Source: Ottowia massiliensis (GTDB lineage: Bacteria > Pseudomonadota > Gammaproteobacteria > Burkholderiales > Burkholderiaceae_C). Taken from it: a DNA stretch of 64,000 bases. A model generated the notes under the pieces. That model saw only the letters and a program-made list of their open reading frames with translations, searched no databases and was not told the origin of the DNA. Positions 25,206-33,612 of this stretch are shown here, piece by piece. Position numbers and translations under genes: made by a program. The DNA lies in contig NZ_LT964854.1 in assembly GCF_900240305.1 (NCBI RefSeq), forward strand, positions 558,001 to 622,000, read 5' to 3'. Numbering within the stretch: the stretch's first letter is position 1; the number at the start of each line of letters is the position of its first letter.

Positions 25206-27125
25206 TCAGTAGGTTTGACCAATGGATGCTTCGCCGCTGGCGGGCATGAGGAACCTGGATTTCGGCGCGGCGGCCTCGTCCTTTTTCTCCTGCGCCGTAT
25301 CCGGCTTGGGTTCAAGCTCAGGCATGGGAGGCGCCTGAACGGCGTTGCCAGGCCGCTGCGGCCCGACAGGAGCCGTACCGGACAAGGCGCGGCGCGCCGG
25401 AACCAGGCGGGGCGAAATCAGGAACAAGCGCTCCTTGTGTTCACCGCCGCGTTCGGTGGTTTTGAACAAGTTGCCCAGCACAGGAATATCCCCCAGGAAA
25501 GGCACCTTGGTGACGCCTTCACTGGACTTTTCGCGCGTCATGCCGCCGATCAGCAGACTCTCGCCCGCCATGATAAGCGCCTGGGTATTGATCGCCGAAC
25601 GGTTCACCGTAGGCATGGTATCCACTGATCTCTCGAAGTCAAAATCTCCGTCTTCAATCTGCACCAGCAGCTTGATGCGAACGTCGTTGCCTTCCTTGAA
25701 CACATGAGGCGTGACGCGCAGCGTCGTGCCAGCCTCTACGCGGAACAGATCCACTTCATTGCGGCCCTGCACCTTGACATAGAAACTCTTGGTTGTGTCA
25801 TAAAGGGCTTCTACGTTGGAGAGCGTCATGATTTGCGGGCTGGATACAACGCGCGCTGCCTTCTGCTGCTGCAAGGCGTTGATACGCGCCACAAATTGAT
25901 TACGTCCGCCCAGCACCAATGACAAGAACCCGCCAGTGCCTTGGGGCGTAATGCTGCCCGTTGCCGTGGTGCCATGCAGCAGGGTATCGCTGGCAGTGCC
26001 ATTGCCAAACAGGAATGACGCGCGATCATCCGTCCAGCGCCAGTTGATGCCCAGCTCGCGCAAACGGTCGGTGTTGAGGTCGATGATGGTGGCCTCGATT
26101 TCTACGGCTTGCGGCTCCACGTCGAGCGATTTGATGAGTTCGTCGTAATACGGCAGCCGTTCGGGCGCGTCGCGCACGATGATGGCATTCAACCTCGCAT
26201 CTGCCTCCACGCGAGCCTGCCCTGGCAGCGTAACCAGAGGAGCCAAGTCATTTCCCGTTTCGTTGAACGTCACATTGATGCCGCCCCCAGAACCCCATGC
26301 GCGCCGCACAGTGTCTGCCGACGCGAGCATAGGGCTGGCGCCTTCCGCCCCCAAAGTGCCTTGGTTGGCCATGCCTCGGCCACGCAGACCGGGCACGGTA
26401 GGACGCAGATATTGCTCACGCATGCCCAGCACCTGAGGTTGTGTCTGTGACGTCAGCAGCGAGCGCAGGATACTGGCCACGCCCGGAATCACAACCACCT
26501 TGCCGCCATACTGGGACGTTACGTCCTGTGCCCATGCATAGCGCAGGTAATAAACCTTGAAGCCCAAAGGAGCAAGTGCATCAGTCTGCTTCTTCTGTCC
26601 CGTGGCCAGTTCGTCAACCATTTCCACGAAACGCTTGGCGCCTGTGGCAATCAGGGAGCCGCCCTGCCCGACTCGCAGCGTATTGCGGCTATCGACCAAC
26701 TGCATTTCCTGAGCTGTCTTGATAACCGTGCGCGCATTGTCACTACTCAAAGGAAAGGTTCGAGTAGAAATTTCACTGGGAGTGAAAACATGCACAACTG
26801 AGCCGTCGTAATAAGCCATCAGACCAAACGAGCGCAGGATGTTGTTGAACACGCGATCAGCAGGCCCCTGGAAGGTGCCATTGATAGCGCCACTGACGCC
26901 AGAGCTGACTGCCACAGGAATGTCTACTGCGCCAAAAAAATCCTGCAGAAAGGAAGCTACCGGCTGCTCCCGTGCCGTCATTTCAACCTGACGTCCTTCA
27001 AATGGAATAGATGCAGCCCATGCCGCTCCTGCGCCTGCCCAAGCTGCACCTGCCAGCGCCAGAGCGGCAGCCCAATGCCGGGCAGCATTGATCTTTGTTG
27101 CTTTTCCTTGTCGCATGAAACCCAT
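25206..27125 (-). CDS. sctC: T3SS outer-membrane secretin SctC
   Basis: 639 residues from the ATG at 27125 (ACAGGAGAG precedes it; earlier GTG and ATG codons exist). Signal peptide, N0/N1 periplasmic domains with FFGAVDIPVAVSS, FNNILRSFGLMAYYDG and the segment FPLSSDNARTVIKTAQ, then the secretin barrel domain with SGEGVTKVPFLGDIPVLGNLF-type signature near residue 560. The C-terminus is Pro/Glu/Lys-rich. Forms the outer-membrane pore of the injectisome. Confidence 0.95.
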   Translation of the reverse strand: MGFMRQGKATKINAARHWAAALALAGAAWAGAGAAWAASIPFEGRQVEMTAREQPVASFLQDFFGAVDIPVAVSSGVSGAINGTFQGPADRVFNNILRSFGLMAYYDGSVVHVFTPSEISTRTFPLSSDNARTVIKTAQEMQLVDSRNTLRVGQGGSLIATGAKRFVEMVDELATGQKKQTDALAPLGFKVYYLRYAWAQDVTSQYGGKVVVIPGVASILRSLLTSQTQPQVLGMREQYLRPTVPGLRGRGMANQGTLGAEGASPMLASADTVRRAWGSGGGINVTFNETGNDLAPLVTLPGQARVEADARLNAIIVRDAPERLPYYDELIKSLDVEPQAVEIEATIIDLNTDRLRELGINWRWTDDRASFLFGNGTASDTLLHGTTATGSITPQGTGGFLSLVLGGRNQFVARINALQQQKAARVVSSPQIMTLSNVEALYDTTKSFYVKVQGRNEVDLFRVEAGTTLRVTPHVFKEGNDVRIKLLVQIEDGDFDFERSVDTMPTVNRSAINTQALIMAGESLLIGGMTREKSSEGVTKVPFLGDIPVLGNLFKTTERGGEHKERLFLISPRLVPARRALSGTAPVGPQRPGNAVQAPPMPELEPKPDTAQEKKDEAAAPKSRFLMPASGEASIGQTY

Positions 27126-27190
27126 GAACTCTCCTGTAAACATATGAAATCCAAACACGCGATCTTTATTTTACAAATATGCGCATTTGC

Positions 27191-29176
27191 TTATGAACCC
27201 GCTTCCAACAAGGGAGCGTCTTCCGTGCTGACGCGATGTAGCGCCTCCAGTTGCAGAGATGGCAGCAGCTCGTGGTAGCTCAGCACGGGAACATCAAAGC
27301 AGTCTTGCTCAATCAACTTGCGTACATGGCGGCGTATGTCCACAGCCGTCACGATCGCTGCAGGCTTGAAAACCTGCACCACATTCCGGAAGCGCGTCAT
27401 CAGGCGCGACATTTCCAGCGGATCAAGCGCCAGCTGCTGCGCCCCGCCGTTATGCCGAATGGCATTCCTGAGCATTTCCTCCAGCGCCGGCTCAAGCAAG
27501 ACAGCGCGCAAATGCCCTTCCGGCGCATAGCGATGCGAAATCTGGCGCTTGAGACCAATGCGTGTCAGCTCCGTTAGTGCATAAACGTCTTTTTCCCTCT
27601 GAGCGGTATCCGCCAAAGTCTCCAGAATATCCCGCAAATTGCGGATTGCCACCTCTTCCTCAACCAAGCGCCGCAATATCTCCGCCACGCGCGCCAAAGG
27701 CAAGGCCCGCAGCGTTTCCTTGACCACGTCAGGCAAATCAATGGCCGCACGGGTCAGCAGCAAATTGGCCTCCTGTGTACCCATGAACAAATTGACATGT
27801 CGACGTAAAGACTCGCGCACCTCATTCACCAGAGACGGTACCGTATCTTCCTGCTGCAATTCACCTTCCGCAATGGGCACTTCATAAGCCAGCAATCGCC
27901 AAACAGCTGGCTTGTCTTCATCTGGCCGCATGGCATGTACGTCTATGCGTGGCAGGCGCATACCCAAGTTCAACTGAAAATGATCAAGCACCCCCTCCAG
28001 TCCAGCCAGCAATGAATGGCTTTCCTGCGCATCAAGCCGTCCAACCGGCACTTCCAGCAACAAGGGCACTGTCGGGCGCACTTGCACGGCTTCTGCGCTC
28101 ATCAACACTGGAGCCGTGGGCGAACGGCGCATGACTGCAGACAAGGTAGGTTGTGCCAGCTTTTCCCACCGCACCCGCAGCGAAGGCGTCAGCATGAAGC
28201 CTGCAGCAAAAAAAGCCAGCCCAAGCGCCATAAATACAACAGTCGGGAAACCTGGCACAGCCGAAAACAGCACGCACAAACCGCCGCCCATCAGCAGCAC
28301 CCGTGGTTTGGCCGTGAGCTGGCGGCCAATGGCATCGCCCAAGTGCTTGTCATGTTCGTCATCCGTCGTGCGCGTAACCAGCAGACCGGCAGACATGGCG
28401 CCTAATAAAGCTGGAATCTGTGACACCATGCCGTCGCCAATGGTGAGAATGGAATATTTGACGGTGGCATCACTCAGCGTCATATCCTGCTGCAAAACGC
28501 CAATAGTCAATCCCCCCAGCAAATTGATAATGATGATGATGATGCCCGCAATGGCATCGCCCTTGACAAACTTCATGGCGCCGTCAAGGCTGCCATTCAG
28601 CTTGCTCTCGTTTTCCAGCATACGGCGGCGGCGGCGGGCCTCGTCCTTGTCAATCAAGCCTGAACGCAGATCGGAATCGATGGACATTTGCTTGCCAGGC
28701 ATGGCGTCCAGTGAAAAACGCGCAGCCACTTCAGCCACGCGTTCAGAACCTTTGGCAATGACAATGAACTGCACCACCGTGATGATGAGAAACACCACCA
28801 GCCCCACCACCAGGTTGCCTCCCGCCACCATGTCCCCGAAAGTTTGAATAATATGTCCGGCCTCGCCATGCAGAAGAATCATGCGCGTCGTGGCAATTGA
28901 TAATGCCAGCCTAAACAACGTACTGATAAGCAAAACACTGGGAAATACCGAAAACTCCAGTGGACTTGAAATATAAATTGCCAGCAGCAGAAGCAAAATG
29001 CCTCCGGAAATATTGACGGCAACCAGAATGTCAATAGCCCAATTAGGCAATGGCACGATCATCAATGCGATGATGGCCACAATGCCTGCTACCAAGGCTA
29101 TATCGGTATATCGGGACAAGGGGCTGCCGCTTTTACTGTTGGCCGCAGCAGACTGGAAATAACTGGCAAGACTCAC
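27191..29176 (-). CDS. sctV: T3SS export gate protein SctV (FlhA family)
   Basis: About 661 residues. I prefer the GTG at 29176 because GGGAGAG lies 8 nt before it; a GTG at 29197 would add seven residues. Eight or so membrane helices in the first 330 residues, including the FHIPEP-type linker region and RFSLDAMPGKQMSIDSDL, then a cytoplasmic domain that forms the nonameric export gate ring. Base composition is less GC-rich than in the neighbouring housekeeping genes, consistent with transfer of the T3SS locus. Confidence 0.95.
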   Translation of the reverse strand: MSLASYFQSAAANSKSGSPLSRYTDIALVAGIVAIIALMIVPLPNWAIDILVAVNISGGILLLLLAIYISSPLEFSVFPSVLLISTLFRLALSIATTRMILLHGEAGHIIQTFGDMVAGGNLVVGLVVFLIITVVQFIVIAKGSERVAEVAARFSLDAMPGKQMSIDSDLRSGLIDKDEARRRRRMLENESKLNGSLDGAMKFVKGDAIAGIIIIIINLLGGLTIGVLQQDMTLSDATVKYSILTIGDGMVSQIPALLGAMSAGLLVTRTTDDEHDKHLGDAIGRQLTAKPRVLLMGGGLCVLFSAVPGFPTVVFMALGLAFFAAGFMLTPSLRVRWEKLAQPTLSAVMRRSPTAPVLMSAEAVQVRPTVPLLLEVPVGRLDAQESHSLLAGLEGVLDHFQLNLGMRLPRIDVHAMRPDEDKPAVWRLLAYEVPIAEGELQQEDTVPSLVNEVRESLRRHVNLFMGTQEANLLLTRAAIDLPDVVKETLRALPLARVAEILRRLVEEEVAIRNLRDILETLADTAQREKDVYALTELTRIGLKRQISHRYAPEGHLRAVLLEPALEEMLRNAIRHNGGAQQLALDPLEMSRLMTRFRNVVQVFKPAAIVTAVDIRRHVRKLIEQDCFDVPVLSYHELLPSLQLEALHRVSTEDAPLLEAGS

Positions 29177-29193
29177 GGAGAAATCTCTCCCAC

Positions 29194-30009
29194 TCACTGT
29201 GGCACAGCGGACTGGCTGGCCAAGCTGCGCAGCAACGCATATTCCGCCAAAACTTGGCGGACATATCCTTGGGTTTCACGATAAGGCGGAATCCGCCCGC
29301 CATAGCGCTCAACCGCACCCTCCCCAGCGTTATAAGCAGCCAAAACCAACGGCAGGCGATTATTGAAGCGCATTTGCAAAGTTTTAAGATAGCGGGCGCT
29401 GACAAGCAAATTAACCTGCGGGTCATGCAGCGCCTGCGCGCTGCTGACGCCAAAACGAGCGGCGGTAGGCACTATGACCTGCATGACTCCGCGCGCTCCG
29501 GCATGAGAAACCGCGCCTGTGTTATGTCTGGATTCGACGCGGGCAATAGCATGCAGAAGCAGCGGATCAATATCGTGAGCACGAGCAGCGCTGTCAATCA
29601 GCGGAGAAAGAGCGACAGCCGCCCCTGCGCCGCTAGAAGAAGTGCGTACCGTCACAGGTCCTGTTTGCCGGTATCGCCGATCCACACGTTGCTTGCCGAG
29701 CTTGGCTGGCGCAGCCAGTGCGCCGCTTGGCCCATTGAGCAAGGTGCGCTCGTATGCCGCCAGTTGCTCTGCTTGCGGCACGGGCGCAGCAGCAAGCCGC
29801 ACATCGCATCCTCGCTCACGCGCGGCTTCCTCCCTCTGTGCAGGAGCGAGCAACTGATCCCACCCTGCCCCACATGACTTTTGTGAGGCTTCTTTTTGCT
29901 GTGGAACCGCAGCATTGGCCCCCGTCGCAACCAAGCAAGCCGCTAGAGTGGCGGCGCATCGCCACCATGTGCGATTGGCTCTGCTGGCTGTGTTGTGAAG
30001 TCCCTTCAT
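29194..30009 (-). CDS. Lytic transglycosylase (SLT domain), T3SS-linked
   Basis: 271 residues from the ATG at 30009. Signal peptide (about 1-33), a variable linker, then a C-terminal SLT domain (about 135-260) with the catalytic Glu in ARVESRH and the family segments GARGVMQV and VLAAYNAGEGAVERYGG. Such enzymes open the peptidoglycan for injectisome assembly. It is the first gene of the long minus-strand T3SS operon, its stop adjoining sctV. Confidence 0.88.
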   Translation of the reverse strand: MKGLHNTASRANRTWWRCAATLAACLVATGANAAVPQQKEASQKSCGAGWDQLLAPAQREEAARERGCDVRLAAAPVPQAEQLAAYERTLLNGPSGALAAPAKLGKQRVDRRYRQTGPVTVRTSSSGAGAAVALSPLIDSAARAHDIDPLLLHAIARVESRHNTGAVSHAGARGVMQVIVPTAARFGVSSAQALHDPQVNLLVSARYLKTLQMRFNNRLPLVLAAYNAGEGAVERYGGRIPPYRETQGYVRQVLAEYALLRSLASQSAVPQ

Positions 30010-30330
30010 ATGGCAAGTGCACTTGATCTGAACATTGGAGTATTGCCGCTGGCGCTGGTTAGATTGCAACAAATTTCATGTGATTGTTATGTATGCGTAT
30101 CAAGTTAAGCATCGATGTCACTGTGTCTTATGCGCAGTGAACGATAAGGCCGTCTCGGTCTGCCTCGTGCCCGGCTTCAGGCTTTTGTTGCAAAACAGTG
30201 GGCTTGAACCAACGGTATTCGTTACATCTACTTTGACGTCAGCAAGCTGATTCGAACAGACTATGCAGGCCTTGAAGCCACAAGCACAAGCGCCCGCCTT
30301 CTTCCTTCTTTAGCCTCTAGAGTTTCACGT
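30010..30330. promoter_or_regulatory. Divergent T3SS promoter region
   Basis: 321 bp between the slt-sctV...O operon (minus) and sctU (plus). It is relatively AT-rich and must hold both promoters. I could not find a HrpB/HrpX PIP box (TTCGB-N15-TTCGB): TTCGT at 30218 and TTCGA at 30251 are 28 bp apart instead of 15. No convincing sigma70 pair or hrp box was found. Confidence 0.45.
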
Positions 30331-31572
30331 ATGTCCGGATCTGATGACAGCGGCGACAAAACAGAGAAGCCGACACCCAAAAAGCTTCAGGATGCCCGCA
30401 AAAAAGGAGATATCTCCAAAAGCAAGGATGTCACTTCCACCGCTGGCCTGCTGGTGCTGCTGGCGCTGGCGGCCATGGCCCTGCCGCTGGTAGGCGGCAG
30501 GCTTTCAGCGCTGGTAGATGCCAGTTTTGCCGTGGTGCATGAACCCTTCAGCGCGGCTGCCCCCCGGCTAGGATACATGGCCTTGCAAACGCTGCTGGTG
30601 CTGGTAGGGCTGGTGGCCATGCCTGTTGCCATTGTGGGCGTGCTGATCGAATTTCTACAGGCTGGCCCTGTGCTGACAATCGAAAAGCTCAAACCAAAAA
30701 TGGAAAACATGAACCCCGCCAAGGGTTTCAAGCGAATTTTTTCCATGGACAACTTGGTGGAATTCGTCAAATCCATACTGAAAACTGCGGTCGTGGGAGT
30801 GATCGCGTGGCTGAGCATGAAGACCATCCTGCCTCAGTTGCCGGAGCTAGTGCACGGCGGCGCTCGCTCCATAGGATCAGCCCTGTGGAATGCGAGCTGG
30901 ACGCTGGTAGCCTGGGCCGTCGGCTCATTTGTCCTGGTTTCCGCCATGGACGCCGCATGGCAGCGCTATTCATTCATGAAGAAAATGCGCATGAGCATGC
31001 GCGACATCCGCCAGGAAGTGAAAGATGCCGAAGGCGATCCGCACGTCAAGCAGCAGCGCATGCAAATCCAGCACGAATGGGCACAGCAAGGCGCTTCGCA
31101 GGCTGCCGCCAACGCGCACGTTCTGGTGGTCAATCCAACGCACGTGGCCATTGCCATCGACTATGACCGCGAACGCTGCCCGGTTCCCACCGTGATTGCC
31201 AAAGGCGAAGATGACGACGCCCTGGCCATGCGGCGGGCGGCAGCTGAATCCGGCGTGCCAGTGCTGCGCAACGTCAAGCTGGCGCGGCAACTGCTGGCTG
31301 ATGTGGAAACGGGAGACATCGTTCCAGCCGAGCTTTTCGACATCATTGCCACCATCATCCTTTGGGCACAAGATGTGCGCAGGGAACTTAAAGCCATTGC
31401 CAGCGGTTTGATAAGCCCGCCCAGCGAAGAGCAAAAATCCAAGCGCCGCACGCCGCCTGGCGAAGACTTGACGGACTATGGCTACAGGCCGCAACCTGCT
31501 GCCGAAACGGATGAAGCCCAGCCAGGCCGCCGCCGCAAACGCCCGCGCCCCCCCATGCCCAAAACGGCCTGA
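30331..31572 (+). CDS. sctU: T3SS switch/autoprotease SctU (FlhB/YscU family)
   Basis: 413 residues. Starts with the family-typical GDKTEKPTPKKLQDARKKGD, four membrane helices (about 36-58, 80-110, 145-165, 190-210), and the autocleavage motif N268-P-T-H271 in VVNPTHVAIA, which switches substrate class. Oddity: the cytoplasmic domain has about 50 extra residues at its end, an Arg/Pro/Lys-rich tail (GRRRKRPRPPMPK). It diverges from the rest of the T3SS genes. Confidence 0.95.
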   Translation: MSGSDDSGDKTEKPTPKKLQDARKKGDISKSKDVTSTAGLLVLLALAAMALPLVGGRLSALVDASFAVVHEPFSAAAPRLGYMALQTLLVLVGLVAMPVAIVGVLIEFLQAGPVLTIEKLKPKMENMNPAKGFKRIFSMDNLVEFVKSILKTAVVGVIAWLSMKTILPQLPELVHGGARSIGSALWNASWTLVAWAVGSFVLVSAMDAAWQRYSFMKKMRMSMRDIRQEVKDAEGDPHVKQQRMQIQHEWAQQGASQAAANAHVLVVNPTHVAIAIDYDRERCPVPTVIAKGEDDDALAMRRAAAESGVPVLRNVKLARQLLADVETGDIVPAELFDIIATIILWAQDVRRELKAIASGLISPPSEEQKSKRRTPPGEDLTDYGYRPQPAAETDEAQPGRRRKRPRPPMPKTA

Positions 31573-32168
31573 TCGCTCTTGTTCACAAAAGCTGTGCAGA
31601 CCGCATGTGCTCGCCAGGAGTTCTGCTCACGGTCTGCTTGGCGAAATAGCTTCTCCAGCGGTTTCCAGCACACACCTGGAATTAGCCTCAAAGCGGGCTG
31701 GCGTAGTCGGCAGATGACGCATGACCTTCAAGCCAACTGCGCGCGCCCTCTCCTTCAATACGTCAGCAAAAACAGGAGCAAATACAAAGGTCAAAAATGC
31801 CGCTCCGCGCAGTTTGCACTAGGACGTATTGCTATCGATAAAATAGCGAAATAAGACTGCGAACCGCCTGCATCTTGCCCATTTCAATCTGCTTTCATGG
31901 CTTCGCTCGACTCAAAGCATGAAGCGTCCCATGCTGAACGCACCTGACTCAAGGCGGCAATGCTCTGCTTCCTGAAGGATGTGAAGCCGGCAATTCCCGC
32001 TTTTGGATGGATCAGGTTTCGAAAACTGAAAAGCCTGCTCTCGCGCCACCGGTGTTTGAGTGCAGCGGTCTGTTTCAATCAGGCGCAAACGCCCACATTT
32101 ATTCTGTATTGATGAAAAAAGCTGTCTCCGCAACGCGTTCGAGGTCAGTCTTTGGAAACCCCTAAACC
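31573..32168. other. 596-bp gap between sctU and the FliO-like gene
   Basis: No supported gene. Holds an 87-bp repeat at 31765-31851 and two overlapping hairpins: GCAGACCG (31596-31603) with CGGTCTGC (31630-31637), and TCGCCA (31611-31616) with TGGCGA (31639-31644); the two cannot form together. Short open frames at 31884-32133 show no protein-like features. Confidence 0.5.
31765..31851 (+). repeat. 87-bp family repeat, copy 9
   Basis: CAGCAAAAACAGGAGCAAAT, then TTTGCACTAGGACGTATTGC, then ATCGATAAAATAGCGAA. Confidence 0.85.
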
Positions 32169-32510
32169 ATGAACCCTTCTTCTGATCCTTCCGGCAGTTT
32201 CCTCCTGGATTTGCTGGTTACGTTGGCCGCATTGGCCTTCGTGTTGGCTCTGGCATGGATATTTCTGCGTTTACTCAAGCGCGGTATGCAGGCGCATGGC
32301 GCATCAGCAGGCGTTGCAGTCCCCAGGGTGCTACAGGTTGTTTCGCTAGGCGGACATGAACGGCTGGTGGTTGTGCGTCATGCCAATGTGGACTATCTGC
32401 TGGGTGTCAGCGAAGGCGGCATCAGCGTGCTGGATCGCTCGCCTGCCGCAGCAGCCGGGTCTGCCACGGCGGCGGCAACGCCTTTCAACGCATCGGATTC
32501 CATTCGCTGA
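32169..32510 (+). CDS. FliO-like membrane protein beside sctU
   Basis: 113 residues. One N-terminal membrane helix (about 13-34), a short basic segment, then a small domain with PRVLQVVSLGGHERLVVV and VDYLLGVSEGGISVL, the pattern of FliO, the accessory factor that helps assemble the flagellar export gate (FliP/Q/R). T3SS injectisomes normally lack a FliO, so its place next to sctU is unusual. It may be an injectisome-specific gate assembly factor or a relic of a flagellar locus. The 3' end overlaps the opposing gene by 26 nt. Confidence 0.65.
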   Translation: MNPSSDPSGSFLLDLLVTLAALAFVLALAWIFLRLLKRGMQAHGASAGVAVPRVLQVVSLGGHERLVVVRHANVDYLLGVSEGGISVLDRSPAAAAGSATAAATPFNASDSIR

Positions 32511-33171
32511 CCAGCTGCGACAAGCCACTGCCTTTGCCATCGTTGCGCCGAAGCGCAGAGAGAAACGCATCTGAAGCCTCTGCCGCAGCGCGCGCTGGCG
32601 GCAGGCCGCCGGTTTTTTCCCAGCAATCTGCCATGGCGCGAAGTGCCTGGCGGATGTTGCGCGCCCAAGAGCCATCCAGCGGATCCTCGGCATCCGCCCT
32701 GATCTTGGCGCAATACAGGCGGCGCGCCAAATCACTGTGGGAAACCAGCCCCAGCAAAGCCCTTGCGTTGCGGTCAAAAGCTGTGGCATTCAGCGCGCCG
32801 CGTCCATCCGGCTGGGCATGCCAGGCGCATAAATATTCAATTGGATCCATCGCGCGAAACCCCGCTGCATGCAATGAGGTCGCCCCCCAAGCCGCATGCC
32901 GCCCTGATGGCAGGCGGCCGCTTTCAAGAGCATGCACCAGCGTTTCGGCCACTACGCGCTGCGCGTTTGCGTCGCCTTGCTCGCCAATCAGGCACAACAC
33001 GCGCAAGAAAGCCGGATAGAGAGAATCGCCCAATGAAAGACACACGCGCTCCAGCCAGCGCACGCGCTCATCTTGCGTCGGCAAATGGGCGCAGCCTTCA
33101 ATCAAAACCTCTGCCGCGCCAGACCAATCTGGCTGGGAACGCAGCGTAAGGGGCGGGCGGGGCGGCTCCAC
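32485..33171 (-). CDS. Protein of unknown function
   Basis: 228 residues, GTG start at 33171. Soluble and helical, rich in Ala, Leu, Arg and Trp, with no signal or membrane segment. Repetitive helix pairs (SLGDSLYPAFLRVLCLIG, ARALLGLVSHSDLARRLYC) suggest an all-alpha scaffold fold. I recognise no family. It faces the FliO-like gene tail to tail, overlapping by 26 nt, and appears co-transcribed with the small gene upstream. It could be T3SS-related by position, but that is untested. Confidence 0.6.
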   Translation of the reverse strand: MEPPRPPLTLRSQPDWSGAAEVLIEGCAHLPTQDERVRWLERVCLSLGDSLYPAFLRVLCLIGEQGDANAQRVVAETLVHALESGRLPSGRHAAWGATSLHAAGFRAMDPIEYLCAWHAQPDGRGALNATAFDRNARALLGLVSHSDLARRLYCAKIRADAEDPLDGSWARNIRQALRAMADCWEKTGGLPPARAAAEASDAFLSALRRNDGKGSGLSQLVSEWNPMR

Positions 33172-33185
33172 GGCAGGCAGCCGTT

Positions 33186-33413
33186 TCAGCTTGGCTCGAA
33201 CAAACAGGCGACGAAACGGGCCTGCATCTGTGCCACGCTCTCGCCGCTGGGAGGCGGCGCCGACAGCACGCGCGCCGCCCCGGCTTCTGCGTGGAAGCCG
33301 AACCGGGCCGCCGCATCAGCGGCTCCAGGCTCGCGCCGCACACCAGAGGAAGGCCAGCCAGCTGCACTACCGATGCCAGCCTGTAGCGAAGGGAAAATAG
33401 ACGAATAGCTCAT
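33186..33413 (-). CDS. Small hypothetical protein
   Basis: 75 residues from the ATG at 33413, ending 14 nt before the next minus-strand gene. Gly/Ala/Ser/Pro-rich first half, then ESVAQMQARFVACLFEPS. No family is recognised. Supported mainly by its open frame and position at the head of a likely two-gene unit. Confidence 0.45.
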   Translation of the reverse strand: MSYSSIFPSLQAGIGSAAGWPSSGVRREPGAADAAARFGFHAEAGAARVLSAPPPSGESVAQMQARFVACLFEPS

Positions 33414-33612
33414 GACGCTTGCCCGCACTCATGTGATTGAAACAGATCAGCCGATCCTACGAATTTGGCTTGCGGCGCGCTACTAGGGTGATTACAGGGG
33501 GTGCCTCCGCTATTTATCGTGATATCCCCAACACACGCGCAAGCTTCAGGCACGACGAAGCTGCTAACCGTACGGCGGCTGGCGCACCGCCATGCGGTAG
33601 CCTCCCGCCCCC

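Noticed and set aside
30218..30255. HrpX-type PIP box before sctU
   Set aside because: TTCGT and TTCGA are separated by 28 bp, not the required 15.
31884..32133. Small genes between sctU and the FliO-like gene
   Set aside because: Short frames on the minus strand without ribosome sites or recognisable composition.
33414..33612. Cobalamin riboswitch before cobQ
   Set aside because: No B12-box-like conserved segment (GCCACTG) or fitting helices were found.
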